A DNA stretch of 5,751 nucleotides from Bacteroidales bacterium GP3 (GCA_001701075.1 DAAK01000055.1:7993-13743); one strand, 5' to 3'. Counted from the first letter of the stretch, positions 1 through 5,319 are shown. Notes: a model not told the origin generated them from the letters alone. Made by a program: numbers and translations.

Positions 1-134
1 ATTCCTATTATTGAGCGACATTCCTCCTCGGTCTTATCCGGCAGATCCATCTCCTTGATGGTCGCCTTGATAGTGGACAGAATGACTCCCGATGTGTCCA
101 TCAGTGTGCCATCAAAATCAAAAATATAGTTCAT
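1..134 (-). CDS. HAD-superfamily hydrolase, N-terminal fragment (runs off window)
   Basis: Only the first 44 codons are in the window; the rest lies beyond position 1. The protein begins MNYIFDFDGTLMDTSGV, which contains HAD motif I (DxDGT) at residues 6-10. Asp6 would be the nucleophile and Asp8 the acid/base of a Mg-dependent phosphohydrolase. The following sequence (STIKATIKEMDLP) resembles the start of the helical cap of phosphoglycolate-phosphatase/beta-phosphoglucomutase-like members. The substrate cannot be told from this fragment. The ATG at 132-134 overlaps the stop of the upstream tautomerase gene in an ATGA arrangement, which implies translational coupling and membership of the same minus-strand operon. 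HAD identity is secure from motif I; the subfamily is a guess. Confidence 0.85.
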   Translation of the reverse strand, partial: MNYIFDFDGTLMDTSGVILSTIKATIKEMDLPDKTEEECRSIIG

Positions 135-334
135 TGTCTCGTATAGTTACGTTTTATTTCATCAATACATTTCCCTACGATTCCGAAGTTCTCATCTGGG
201 ACTTCTTTAATAGTTACCATAAAGAATTGTTCCGGGATTTGAGTTATCTCGGAAGCAGTAGCAGTCAGTCGTTCGATCAACTGCTTTTTCTGTTCAGCGG
301 TCAGTTTCCCGATTTCAATCGATATATATGGCAT
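131..334 (-). CDS. 4-oxalocrotonate tautomerase-like protein
   Basis: A 67-residue protein beginning MPYISIEIGKLTAEQKKQLIERL, the compact beta-alpha-beta fold of the tautomerase superfamily. Removal of Met1 would expose the N-terminal proline, which acts as general base in keto-enol tautomerisation. The C-terminal part (EVPDENFGIVGK) matches the family's conserved EVPxENWGxGG region, and the length is close to the usual 60-70 residues; such proteins normally act as cytoplasmic oligomers. Counting from the mature proline, position 11 is Thr and position 39 is Val, so the two arginines that bind substrate in Pseudomonas 4-oxalocrotonate tautomerase appear to be missing. The natural substrate is therefore probably different. 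The gene overlaps the upstream acetyltransferase by 20 nt and the downstream HAD gene by 4 nt. Confidence 0.87.
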   Translation of the reverse strand: MPYISIEIGKLTAEQKKQLIERLTATASEITQIPEQFFMVTIKEVPDENFGIVGKCIDEIKRNYTRQ

Positions 335-860
335 AATAATCTTCTTTAGTCATTTTGTAAAAATGCTCGGTGCGCTTATCTCCGAGTGGTGAGACAACAT
401 CATGGTTGATATGATGTAATATAAATCCACACTTTTCGCAGACTCGCTTCGATTTTAGGTTTCCCTCGTAATACCCGCACCAGACAGCTGCGAGGTCTAA
501 TTCGTAGAAACATCTCGCCAGAAGGGCTTTGACAGCCTCAGGCATAAGACCTTGACCCCAATAAGGTTTGCCAATCCAATAACCAATTTCCGCTTCTTGT
601 TGCTCCATGTCAGCACTATGCAGACTGTTAGCAAACATAATTCCGCAACTTCCGACAGGTTCATCTGTTGCTTTCAAAACAATGGCGTAAGTCTCGGGGG
701 CGGCCAAAACTGTTCGGATAATTTCAAGACTGTTTTCAACCGAAGTATGCACAGGCCACCCTGCTATCGGACCGACATCAGGGTCGCTTGCGTATTTGTA
801 AAGAGCCTCAGCATCAGTCTCACGCCATGGTCTAAGTATCAATCTCTCAGTTTCAATCAT
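315..860 (-). CDS. GNAT-family N-acetyltransferase (RimJ/RimL-like)
   Basis: A 181-residue protein starting MIETERLILRPWRETDAEALYKY, the typical opening of RimJ/RimL-type GNAT enzymes (Acetyltransf_3 family). The central motif A lies at residues 90-110: EIGYWIGKPYWGQGLMPEA, with G102-Q103-G104 in the loop that binds the acetyl-CoA pyrophosphate. Motif B-like sequence follows (NLKSKRVCEKCGF, residues 134-146), containing the Asn and Lys/Arg usual for this subgroup. It should transfer acetyl from acetyl-CoA to an amine in the cytoplasm. The acceptor could be a protein N-terminus, an amino acid or a toxic small molecule, and the sequence does not decide. It starts 6 nt after the stop of the HxlR regulator gene and its 3' end overlaps the tautomerase gene, so it is the second gene of a four-gene operon. 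Confidence 0.9.
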   Translation of the reverse strand: MIETERLILRPWRETDAEALYKYASDPDVGPIAGWPVHTSVENSLEIIRTVLAAPETYAIVLKATDEPVGSCGIMFANSLHSADMEQQEAEIGYWIGKPYWGQGLMPEAVKALLARCFYELDLAAVWCGYYEGNLKSKRVCEKCGFILHHINHDVVSPLGDKRTEHFYKMTKEDYYAIYID

Positions 861-866
861 AGGGCA

Positions 867-1217
867 TTACTTACTCTTTTCTCGGTTAATCATTATCTGC
901 TCAAAATTATCCTGTCCCCATTTCATTAACGCCTCTACATAGGGCAATAGTGTCTTGCCTAAGTCTGTGATGGAATATTCAACACGAGGCGGCACATCAG
1001 GAAACAACTCCCTATGGATTAGGCCATCGATGGTTAGCTGTTTCAAAACTTGTGACAGAACTTTCTCAGAGACAGATGGGATATTGCGGTACAGTTCATT
1101 GAAGCGTATCGGCTCACTCTCGGAAATCTTCACGAGAATGACGAGTGCCCATTTGTTTCCGAGCCATTCAAGCATCGGAGCAGCTTTGCAATATTCATAG
1201 TCTAATTTTTTTGCCAT
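867..1217 (-). CDS. HxlR-family winged-helix transcriptional regulator
   Basis: A 116-residue protein with the full HxlR signature: Cys10 followed by PMLEWLGNKWALVIL (14-28), the winged-helix core IRFNELYRNIPSVSEKVLSQ (37-56), and the hallmark wing motif PPRVEYSITDLG (76-87). Family members are dimeric DNA-binding proteins; several (YodB, HypR, QorR) sense quinones or aldehydes through the conserved N-terminal cysteine, which Cys10 here appears to match. The ATG at 1215-1217 is chosen because the only upstream in-frame alternative is a TTG at 1254-1256 adding 13 non-homologous residues. It is the first gene of the minus-strand operon (6 nt before the GNAT gene) and lies opposite a radical SAM gene across a 135-bp operator-rich gap. 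Autoregulation and control of both directions are likely but inferred. Confidence 0.92.
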   Translation of the reverse strand: MAKKLDYEYCKAAPMLEWLGNKWALVILVKISESEPIRFNELYRNIPSVSEKVLSQVLKQLTIDGLIHRELFPDVPPRVEYSITDLGKTLLPYVEALMKWGQDNFEQIMINREKSK

Positions 1218-1253
1218 ATCTGAGGAAGCAGAATTAATTGAGAATAAGCAAAA

Positions 1254-1288
1254 CAAACTTTTTGGTAAGGGTCAAACCTTTGGGTAAG
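1254..1288. repeat. Direct repeat pair, 16-mer with 19-bp period (candidate operator)
   Basis: Two copies of CAAACYTTTKGGTAAG lie at 1254-1269 and 1273-1288, identical at 14 of 16 positions and offset by 19 bp. They occupy the gap between the HxlR and radical SAM genes, just upstream of the plus-strand promoter. The near-two-turn spacing puts both copies on roughly the same face of the helix. A DNA-binding protein, most simply the adjacent HxlR regulator, could use them, but this is inferred from position. Confidence 0.55.
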
Positions 1289-1291
1289 TTG

Positions 1292-1322
1292 TTGCTTTGC
1301 CTCTTGTTATTTTCTAATTTTG
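1292..1322 (+). promoter_or_regulatory. Bacteroidales-type promoter for the radical SAM gene
   Basis: TTG at 1292-1294, a 20-bp spacer and TAATTTTG at 1315-1322 fit the Bacteroides -33/-7 consensus (TTTG or TTG, then TAnnTTTG). Transcription would begin a few bases after 1322, giving a leader of about 25 nt before the ATG at 1353. The -33 element is only a trinucleotide match, so the -7 box carries most of the weight. Confidence 0.55.
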
Positions 1323-1335
1323 CGTTACAAAATTA
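1315..1335. promoter_or_regulatory. Perfect inverted repeat formed by two opposing -7 boxes (candidate HxlR operator)
   Basis: Arms TAATTTTG (1315-1322) and CAAAATTA (1328-1335) are exact reverse complements around the 5-nt spacer CGTTA. Each arm is itself a perfect TAnnTTTG box, one per strand. A dimeric repressor bound here would block both divergent promoters at once. The symmetry is directly visible; the protein that binds it is inferred from its position between the HxlR gene and its divergent neighbour. Confidence 0.5.
1328..1335 (-). promoter_or_regulatory. Possible -7 box for the HxlR-GNAT-tautomerase-HAD operon
   Basis: Reading the minus strand, TAATTTTG occurs at 1335-1328, about 110 nt before the HxlR start. 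No TTG or TTTG is found at the expected -33 distance, which falls inside the first codons of the radical SAM gene, so this is only half a promoter. No better TAnnTTTG box was seen between it and the HxlR start. Confidence 0.35.
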
Positions 1336-1352
1336 CTAAAAATTATTGAAAT

Positions 1353-2246
1353 ATGATAGATCCACAGTTACATTTTACGGGACAGATCTGGCGACCTCCT
1401 TATGAGTCACGCTCTCAACTTCTGCAAGTCACTTCCGGTTGCACATGGCACAAATGTAAATTCTGTAGCCTTTATCACGGCACTCCATTCAGGATGTCTC
1501 CGATTTCAGAGATAGAGGAAGACTTACTTGTCATTCGTCAGTGGCAACCACGAGCAAGAAGAGTTTATCTTACAGGTGCAAATCCTTTCGCCTTGTCCTA
1601 CGACAGACTTATGGACATTGCCATACTCCTAAGAAAATACTTGCCTGATATGGTCTCTTTCGGGATGTTTGCTCGAGTAACAGATATCGCGCCCAAGAGC
1701 GTTGAAGAACTAAAGAATCTTCGGCATATGAAACTTGACAATATCAATATCGGAATGGAAACGGCTCACAATCCGACTCTCGAAAGAATGAACAAAGGTT
1801 ATCATGCTACTGATATACTTGAACAGCTCTCCAAACTTGACGAAGCGGGAATCAGATATAATGTCGTGTATCTAAATGGTCTCGGAGGTAAAGGTATGGG
1901 ACTGGAGTCTGCAAGAGCAACTGCTCATGTGCTTAACAATCTTAAGCCATATATCGTAAACATAGTTTCTCTTACGATATTTCCTGAAACTCAGTTGTAT
2001 CAGGAACTGAACGATGGCACATACGTAGAGGAGCCGGAGATAGAGCGTCTGATGGAAGTGAGATCGCTAATCGATAATCTTACTATAAAGACAAATATCC
2101 TGTCAAACCATATCTCCAATACTGTGCCGATTATCGGCAGATTGCCTCAAGACAAGTCCATGATACTCCGTGAACTTGACAACGCAATAGCAGAGTACCC
2201 TGAACAGGAACTCAAAGCTTACCGAAATAGAGTCTGGCATCTATGA
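1353..2246 (+). CDS. Stand-alone radical SAM protein of unknown function
   Basis: A 297-residue protein. The iron-sulfur cluster motif is in TSGCTWHKCKFCSLYHG, with cysteines at 30, 35 and 38 (CX4CX2C), preceded by an N-terminal WRPPYE segment. Further radical SAM core elements are LTGANPFAL (73-81, the GGE-motif position), the strand NINIGMETA (130-138) and VVYLNGLGGKGMG (171-183). There is no B12-binding, SPASM or TRAM domain, so this is a minimal TIM-barrel enzyme expected to bind a [4Fe-4S] cluster and cleave S-adenosylmethionine to a 5'-deoxyadenosyl radical. I recall similar roughly 290-residue proteins as uncharacterised in anaerobes; the substrate is unknown. It is transcribed divergently from the HxlR operon with a recognisable Bacteroidales promoter, so it may be an HxlR target. 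It converges with the broken transporter gene, with no GC-rich terminator in the AT-rich gap. Confidence 0.9.
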   Translation: MIDPQLHFTGQIWRPPYESRSQLLQVTSGCTWHKCKFCSLYHGTPFRMSPISEIEEDLLVIRQWQPRARRVYLTGANPFALSYDRLMDIAILLRKYLPDMVSFGMFARVTDIAPKSVEELKNLRHMKLDNINIGMETAHNPTLERMNKGYHATDILEQLSKLDEAGIRYNVVYLNGLGGKGMGLESARATAHVLNNLKPYIVNIVSLTIFPETQLYQELNDGTYVEEPEIERLMEVRSLIDNLTIKTNILSNHISNTVPIIGRLPQDKSMILRELDNAIAEYPEQELKAYRNRVWHL

Positions 2247-2333
2247 AGATTTATTCATTCCCCTTTATTAAAATAATCTTGCATAGATTTTTATGAAAAA
2301 ACAATCAGATATTCATTTCCAATTTGAAATAAC

Positions 2334-3204
2334 TTATGATTTCGTTGAAAGAAAGACACCTCCAACAATCAATACAGTTCCTATAATCATTGTGACAGAT
2401 ATTGGTTCGGATATTATGATAGCAGACGCAGCTATAGTAATTGGAGGTACAAGGTAGATGTAATTGGCGGTCTTTTCTACACCTAAAGTCTTGACGGCTC
2501 CATTCCACATTAGGTAGCATAGAAAGGAAGCACCAACACCGAGAAACAGCAAATTTCCTGTTACAGCCATTGATTGCCATCCGACTGACCCGAATGATAA
2601 AGAATTGCTTGGTATAGCCCACAACATAGCTGTCAATAACCCGTAGAAAAAGACCTTGCGGTTTATAAACATATTTGAATAAGTTGAATTTAGCCTTTTC
2701 AGCAACATACAGTATGCTGCACGATAATGCTGCTATAAGTGTGAGAAAGTCGCCCATGGGGTTGAGATTATAATTGAATGCCCCGTTGAACACCACCAGT
2801 CCTACGCCAAGAAATGCTGTTGCTGACCCCATCCATGCTATCGAACTTATTCTATCTTTAAACAGAGTTTTGCCTAAAAGCATAGTATAAATGGGTGCAC
2901 AGCAGATAATCAATGATACGTTTGAGGCAAATGTCAGTCCAAGTGCTGAATTTTCACAAATGAAATAAAGTGATCCTCCAGTGATTCCGGCACAGAACAA
3001 CAGGAACTCATCTTTTGAAGAGTCTGCCAAAAGTTTGTCATAAGAAAATGCCAATGCACACAGGTAAGCAAGTGCAAACCGAAAGATGAATATGTTCACA
3101 GGAGTAAGCCCATTGCTGATTAGAATTTTGGTAGATACAAAGGTGACACCCCATATTGACACTGTGACGAACGCCAACAGATGATAGAAAATTAGTCTTT
3201 TCAT
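2334..3204 (-). pseudogene. EamA/DMT-family transporter disrupted by a +1 frameshift
   Basis: Two minus-strand frames together encode one EamA (drug/metabolite transporter) protein of about 289 residues, the usual size for ten membrane helices in two EamA repeats. The N-terminal part runs from ATG 3202-3204 (MKRLIFYHLLAFVTVSIWGV) to about 2719 in one frame. The second half (AYCMLLKRLNSTYSN through VLIVGGVFLSTKS) continues in another frame to TAA at 2334-2336. Removing one base near 2718, the A of TGC-A-GC on the minus strand, restores AALSCAYCMLLKRLN, which reads like the normal helix-loop between repeats. Without that correction the first frame continues to a stop at 2305 through a Cys/Arg-rich, non-membrane tail. 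Members export amino acids or metabolites across the inner membrane. It is divergent from an Lrp/AsnC regulator, a common pairing for amino-acid exporters. A true mutation or a sequencing error would look the same here. Confidence 0.85.
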
Positions 3205-3231
3205 AAAACCGTATATTTGTTTATTCAGGTG

Positions 3232-3239
3232 CAAAATTA
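3232..3239 (-). promoter_or_regulatory. Possible -7 box for the DMT transporter gene
   Basis: On the minus strand TAATTTTG lies at 3239-3232, 27 nt before the ATG at 3204. A -33 TTTG is not present at the expected distance. The box directly abuts a perfect palindrome at 3240-3259, which would fill the spacer of this promoter. Confidence 0.45.
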
Positions 3240-3259
3240 GAAAATATTGGGATATTTTC
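3240..3259. promoter_or_regulatory. Perfect palindrome between Lrp and DMT genes (candidate Lrp-type operator)
   Basis: Arms GAAAATAT (3240-3247) and ATATTTTC (3252-3259) are exact reverse complements around TGGG. AT-rich palindromes of this size are typical targets of Lrp/AsnC regulators, and the lrp-like gene lies 100 bp away. The site touches the transporter -7 box and ends 9 bp before the -33 box of the regulator gene, so it could control both directions. Binding by the neighbouring protein is inferred. Confidence 0.5.
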
Positions 3260-3293
3260 CTATATTATTTTGAAATTATGGGAAACATTCCTA
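3249..3293. repeat. Repeated GGGA-N4-TTCCTA element, copies 31 bp apart
   Basis: The 14-mers at 3249-3262 and 3280-3293 match at 11 of 14 positions: GGGATATTTTCCTA and GGGAAACATTCCTA. Each has partial dyad symmetry (GGAA/TTCC in the second). The 31-bp offset is close to three helical turns, which suits cooperative binding by an oligomeric Lrp-type protein. The second copy lies in the spacer of the regulator's own promoter and overlaps its -7 box, suggesting autorepression. Confidence 0.45.
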
Positions 3294-3299
3294 ACTTTG
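3269..3299 (+). promoter_or_regulatory. Consensus Bacteroidales promoter for the Lrp/AsnC gene
   Basis: TTTG at 3269-3272, exactly 19 bp of spacer, then TAACTTTG at 3292-3299: a full match to the Bacteroides primary sigma factor consensus. The start site would be near 3305, giving a leader of about 55 nt before the ATG at 3360. It is the best promoter in the window. Confidence 0.75.
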
Positions 3300-3359
3300 C
3301 AATTTGACAGCAGCATCTGTCCTTGAAAGGATATGCAATATGACTTAAATTAGGAAAAT

Positions 3360-3833
3360 ATGACTATGATAAAATTAGATGAAACAGATGTCAGATTATT
3401 GAACGCTTTGCAAAAGGATGCAAAAGCTAACACCAAGGAACTGTGTGACAAACTCCATCTATCAAAGACACCTGTCTATGAGCGAATGCGCAGGCTTGAA
3501 AAGGAAGGGGCAATCAAGGGCTACAGTGCCATAATAGACAATAAGAAGGTTGGATTGCCCCTTGTAGTATTTTGCAATGTGTCTTTGGCAGTTCATGATG
3601 ACGAGCATATAGAGCGGTTCAAGAAAGATATCTCTGAAATTGAAGAAATCATGGAGTGCTACTCAACAGGTGGTTTCTATGATTTCCTATTAAAGATTGT
3701 CCTTAAGGATTTGGATGAATACAATACATTTGTCTTTGAGAAACTGACAAAGGTTCATGGTATTGTCAAGATGCAGAGTTCATTTGTGCTCAGTGAGATA
3801 AAGCACAAGACGGAACTCAATATCAAACTATAA
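3360..3833 (+). CDS. Lrp/AsnC-family transcriptional regulator
   Basis: A 157-residue protein, the normal length for the family. The N-terminal AsnC-type winged helix-turn-helix covers residues 5-64 (LDETDVRLLNALQKDAKANT, then LHLSKTPVYERMRRLEKEGAIKGYSA). The C-terminal RAM ligand-binding and oligomerisation domain follows, with the conserved STGGFYDFLLKI segment at 102-113. These proteins form octamers or similar assemblies and usually sense an amino acid. ATG 3360 is preceded by TAGGAAAAT, which holds a weak ribosome-binding AGGA; an in-frame ATG at 3366 is also possible. It is divergent from an EamA-type exporter, so its likely job is to regulate that exporter and itself through the palindrome and repeats in the gap. 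The ligand cannot be read from the sequence. Confidence 0.93.
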   Translation: MTMIKLDETDVRLLNALQKDAKANTKELCDKLHLSKTPVYERMRRLEKEGAIKGYSAIIDNKKVGLPLVVFCNVSLAVHDDEHIERFKKDISEIEEIMECYSTGGFYDFLLKIVLKDLDEYNTFVFEKLTKVHGIVKMQSSFVLSEIKHKTELNIKL

Positions 3834-3844
3834 TAGAGAAGAAA

Positions 3845-3880
3845 GTGGTTAGACTGTCGGAACACGAACAGCTTAACCAC
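3845..3880. terminator. Hairpin between convergent genes, likely bidirectional terminator
   Basis: GTGGTTA (3845-3851) pairs with TAACCAC (3874-3880). The stem continues inward through a G-T wobble, one A-C mismatch and a CTG/CAG-based inner stem. It starts 12 nt after the Lrp stop codon and lies 28 nt beyond the DJ-1 stop on the other strand. On the minus strand it is followed by the pyrimidine-rich TTTCTTCTCT, a better U-tract than the plus-strand CTATTATAAA, so it probably works best for the DJ-1 transcript. Confidence 0.65.
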
Positions 3881-3908
3881 CTATTATAAACCAACTTATA
3901 TTAAATTG

Positions 3909-4544
3909 TCATTTAGGATTGTTGACGAGCATTCCGGATGCTACTGATTCAGCGGCTTCAGATCCTTTCGTTGCGCGGATGATTTCTATTGCAAAGGGGA
4001 GTGTTGTGCCGGGACCTTCAGATGTGATGAGGTTCGGCTCCTCAACCACTGTCTGCTCCACGTACTGTCCACCATTGGAGTTGACGGCGTTGCCGAGACC
4101 TGGATAACAGGTAGCCTTCTTACCTTTGAGGACACCAAGGGGTGCGAGGACAACGGCTGGTCCTGCACAGATAGAGGCTATCCGACCGTTTTTGTTGTAG
4201 TGGTCGAGGATTTTTTTCTTCACGTCGATGTTTGCGAAGAGATTCTGGGCTCCTGGATCTCCACCGGGGACTATCAACCAGTCGGCATCTTCTGTGTTCA
4301 CTTCAGAGATGAGGGAGTCTGCTACGAGAATCTGACCTGTTGCTCCTTTGATCTGATTGTTGTCGGCGACTGCCACTGTTACGACTGGGATATCTGCTCG
4401 ACGCAAGGCGTCGACTGTAGCGACGGCCTCAACTTCCTCAACGCCTGGTGCGAGGAAGATATAGGATTTTTGTGCTGTCATAGGCATTACACTTGATAAG
4501 GTTGCAAGGGCTGCTCCAGCCCATTTTAATATTGAGTTTTTCAT
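3909..4544 (-). CDS. DJ-1/PfpI-family protein with predicted signal peptide
   Basis: From ATG 4542-4544 the protein has 211 residues. It opens with MKNSILKWAGAALATLSSVMPMTAQ, a short basic end, a hydrophobic stretch and a plausible signal peptidase site near MTA|Q, followed by a full DJ-1 domain. Conserved features are the acidic residue in PGVEEVEAV (third Glu of the motif, equivalent to human DJ-1 Glu18), the nucleophile-elbow cysteine in ASICAGPAVVLAP (Cys126), KKATCYPG and TSEGPGTTLPFAIEII. Relatives include YajL/ThiJ-type proteins with chaperone, deglycase or glyoxalase-like activities; which applies is not decidable. An in-frame upstream ATG at 4599-4601 would add 19 polar residues (MSELSKPKKRSS...). 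I prefer the inner start because it gives a clean signal peptide. Typical cytosolic homologues begin near KSYIFLAPG, so the extension is unusual. No clear promoter box was found upstream. Confidence 0.85.
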   Translation of the reverse strand: MKNSILKWAGAALATLSSVMPMTAQKSYIFLAPGVEEVEAVATVDALRRADIPVVTVAVADNNQIKGATGQILVADSLISEVNTEDADWLIVPGGDPGAQNLFANIDVKKKILDHYNKNGRIASICAGPAVVLAPLGVLKGKKATCYPGLGNAVNSNGGQYVEQTVVEEPNLITSEGPGTTLPFAIEIIRATKGSEAAESVASGMLVNNPK

Positions 4545-4662
4545 AGTTCCATTTTTTTGATCAATACTTGAACGCTTTTTGGGCTTGGAAAGTTCGGACA
4601 TTTAGTAATTGTAAATAAAATGATAAAATTCTTAGTTTTTTGAGTTTCTATAAAGGAGTTTA

Positions 4663-4684
4663 GCTGGCTATGAAGATATCCAGC
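4663..4684 (-). terminator. Weak hairpin downstream of the CatA-like gene
   Basis: GCTGG (4663-4667) pairs with CCAGC (4680-4684); after one C-T mismatch TAT pairs with ATA around a GAAG loop. It starts 15 nt beyond the CatA-like stop on the minus strand. The sequence after it (TAAACTCCTTTAT) is not a strong U-tract, so termination efficiency is doubtful and readthrough into the DJ-1 gene is possible. Confidence 0.4.
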
Positions 4685-4699
4685 AATCTTATATTCGTA

Positions 4700-5314
4700 T
4701 CACATAGACAAAATTTCTTGTTGTAATAAGTATAGAAATCGGGCGGCATGAGCACCATCCATCTGAGTGTGATGGAATTGAAGCGAGATAGACAGAGTTG
4801 TCTTGAATAGATGCTTCCTGTAACAGCCCCATATCAAAAAAGGATTATTGAAGATTCCGCTGTACATCCCGACTGCTCCATCTATGTCATATCGGGCAAG
4901 TGCCGATGTCCCGATGACCATCCTGTCGGTTATGTCGTTGTTTTCACATGTCTCTGCAACTTGTTTTGTAAGCCGGAGATAATCGGCATTAAACACTGCT
5001 ATATCTTCGCAAAAAGGAATGTCGCATGAGCTGACTTCACCCTGACAGTTGGCTACAATGGTATTGACTGCAAGCGAATCATATTCGATAAGTTTGCCCT
5101 CGACAGGAAGAGTGTAGAACTCCTTTATTTGTGATGCCGCCTTACCTATGCACCAGCACATAAGCATATTGAATTTAAGGCAATAGCGGCGGCTTAGCTT
5201 ACGGAGCTTTGTTACATCAATGGTCTTGAAAAGTGTGACCATTGGCATCGGAGCGTTCATCCACATCTCGAAGGCATAAGCTCTCGTGGTTTTCTTCGGG
5301 TTTACTTCTTTCAT
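4700..5314 (-). CDS. CatA-like O-acyltransferase (chloramphenicol acetyltransferase superfamily)
   Basis: A 204-residue protein, slightly shorter than classical CATs (about 213-220). The C-terminal hallmark SLQFHHTQMDGAHAARFLYLLQQEI holds the catalytic HHxxxDG motif at 181-187, with His182 as general base and Asp186 structural. Upstream, IGTSALARYDIDG aligns without gaps with the ISALPWVNFDSF region of CAT III; the oxyanion-stabilising Ser148 then falls on Gly146 and the PW pair is lost. Real chloramphenicol resistance is therefore doubtful, and transfer of acetyl (or another acyl group) to another hydroxyl is more likely. The enzyme should be a cytoplasmic trimer. The gene starts 55 nt downstream of an AraC-type regulator on the same strand, with its own TAATTTTG box only 9 nt before the ATG, so it may be both cotranscribed and separately initiated. 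Confidence 0.85.
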   Translation of the reverse strand: MKEVNPKKTTRAYAFEMWMNAPMPMVTLFKTIDVTKLRKLSRRYCLKFNMLMCWCIGKAASQIKEFYTLPVEGKLIEYDSLAVNTIVANCQGEVSSCDIPFCEDIAVFNADYLRLTKQVAETCENNDITDRMVIGTSALARYDIDGAVGMYSGIFNNPFLIWGCYRKHLFKTTLSISLQFHHTQMDGAHAARFLYLLQQEILSM

Positions 5315-5319
5315 TTTTT

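Noticed and set aside
552..929. Plus-strand 125-residue frame across the GNAT and HxlR genes
   Set aside because: No recognisable domain and fully overlapped by two well-supported minus-strand genes.
2247..2333. Terminator between the convergent radical SAM and transporter genes, e.g. TTTTT-ATG-AAAAA at 2288-2300
   Set aside because: The inverted repeat is pure A/T with a 3-nt loop in an AT-rich gap and would not form a stable hairpin.
2334..2708. Separate 124-residue membrane protein on the minus strand
   Set aside because: It is the second half of the EamA transporter in a shifted frame; its apparent start codon is an internal methionine of the inter-repeat segment.
2305..2718. The C-terminal 130-odd residues of the long minus-strand frame from 3234
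   Set aside because: This is out-of-frame translation past the frameshift: rich in Cys, Arg and His, with no membrane segments, while the true sequence continues in the other frame.
2710..2725. Programmed ribosomal frameshift in the DMT gene
   Set aside because: No slippery heptamer, no obvious downstream pseudoknot, and the transporter family is not known to use frameshifting; mutation or error is simpler.
3320..3331. TCCTT-GA-AAGGA mini-hairpin in the Lrp leader
   Set aside because: A two-base loop cannot close this stem; at most it is a short palindrome, and no partner copy was found.
3919..4496. Plus-strand open frames opposite the DJ-1 gene
   Set aside because: They are antisense shadows with low-complexity, Cys-rich translations; the minus strand encodes a complete conserved DJ-1 domain.
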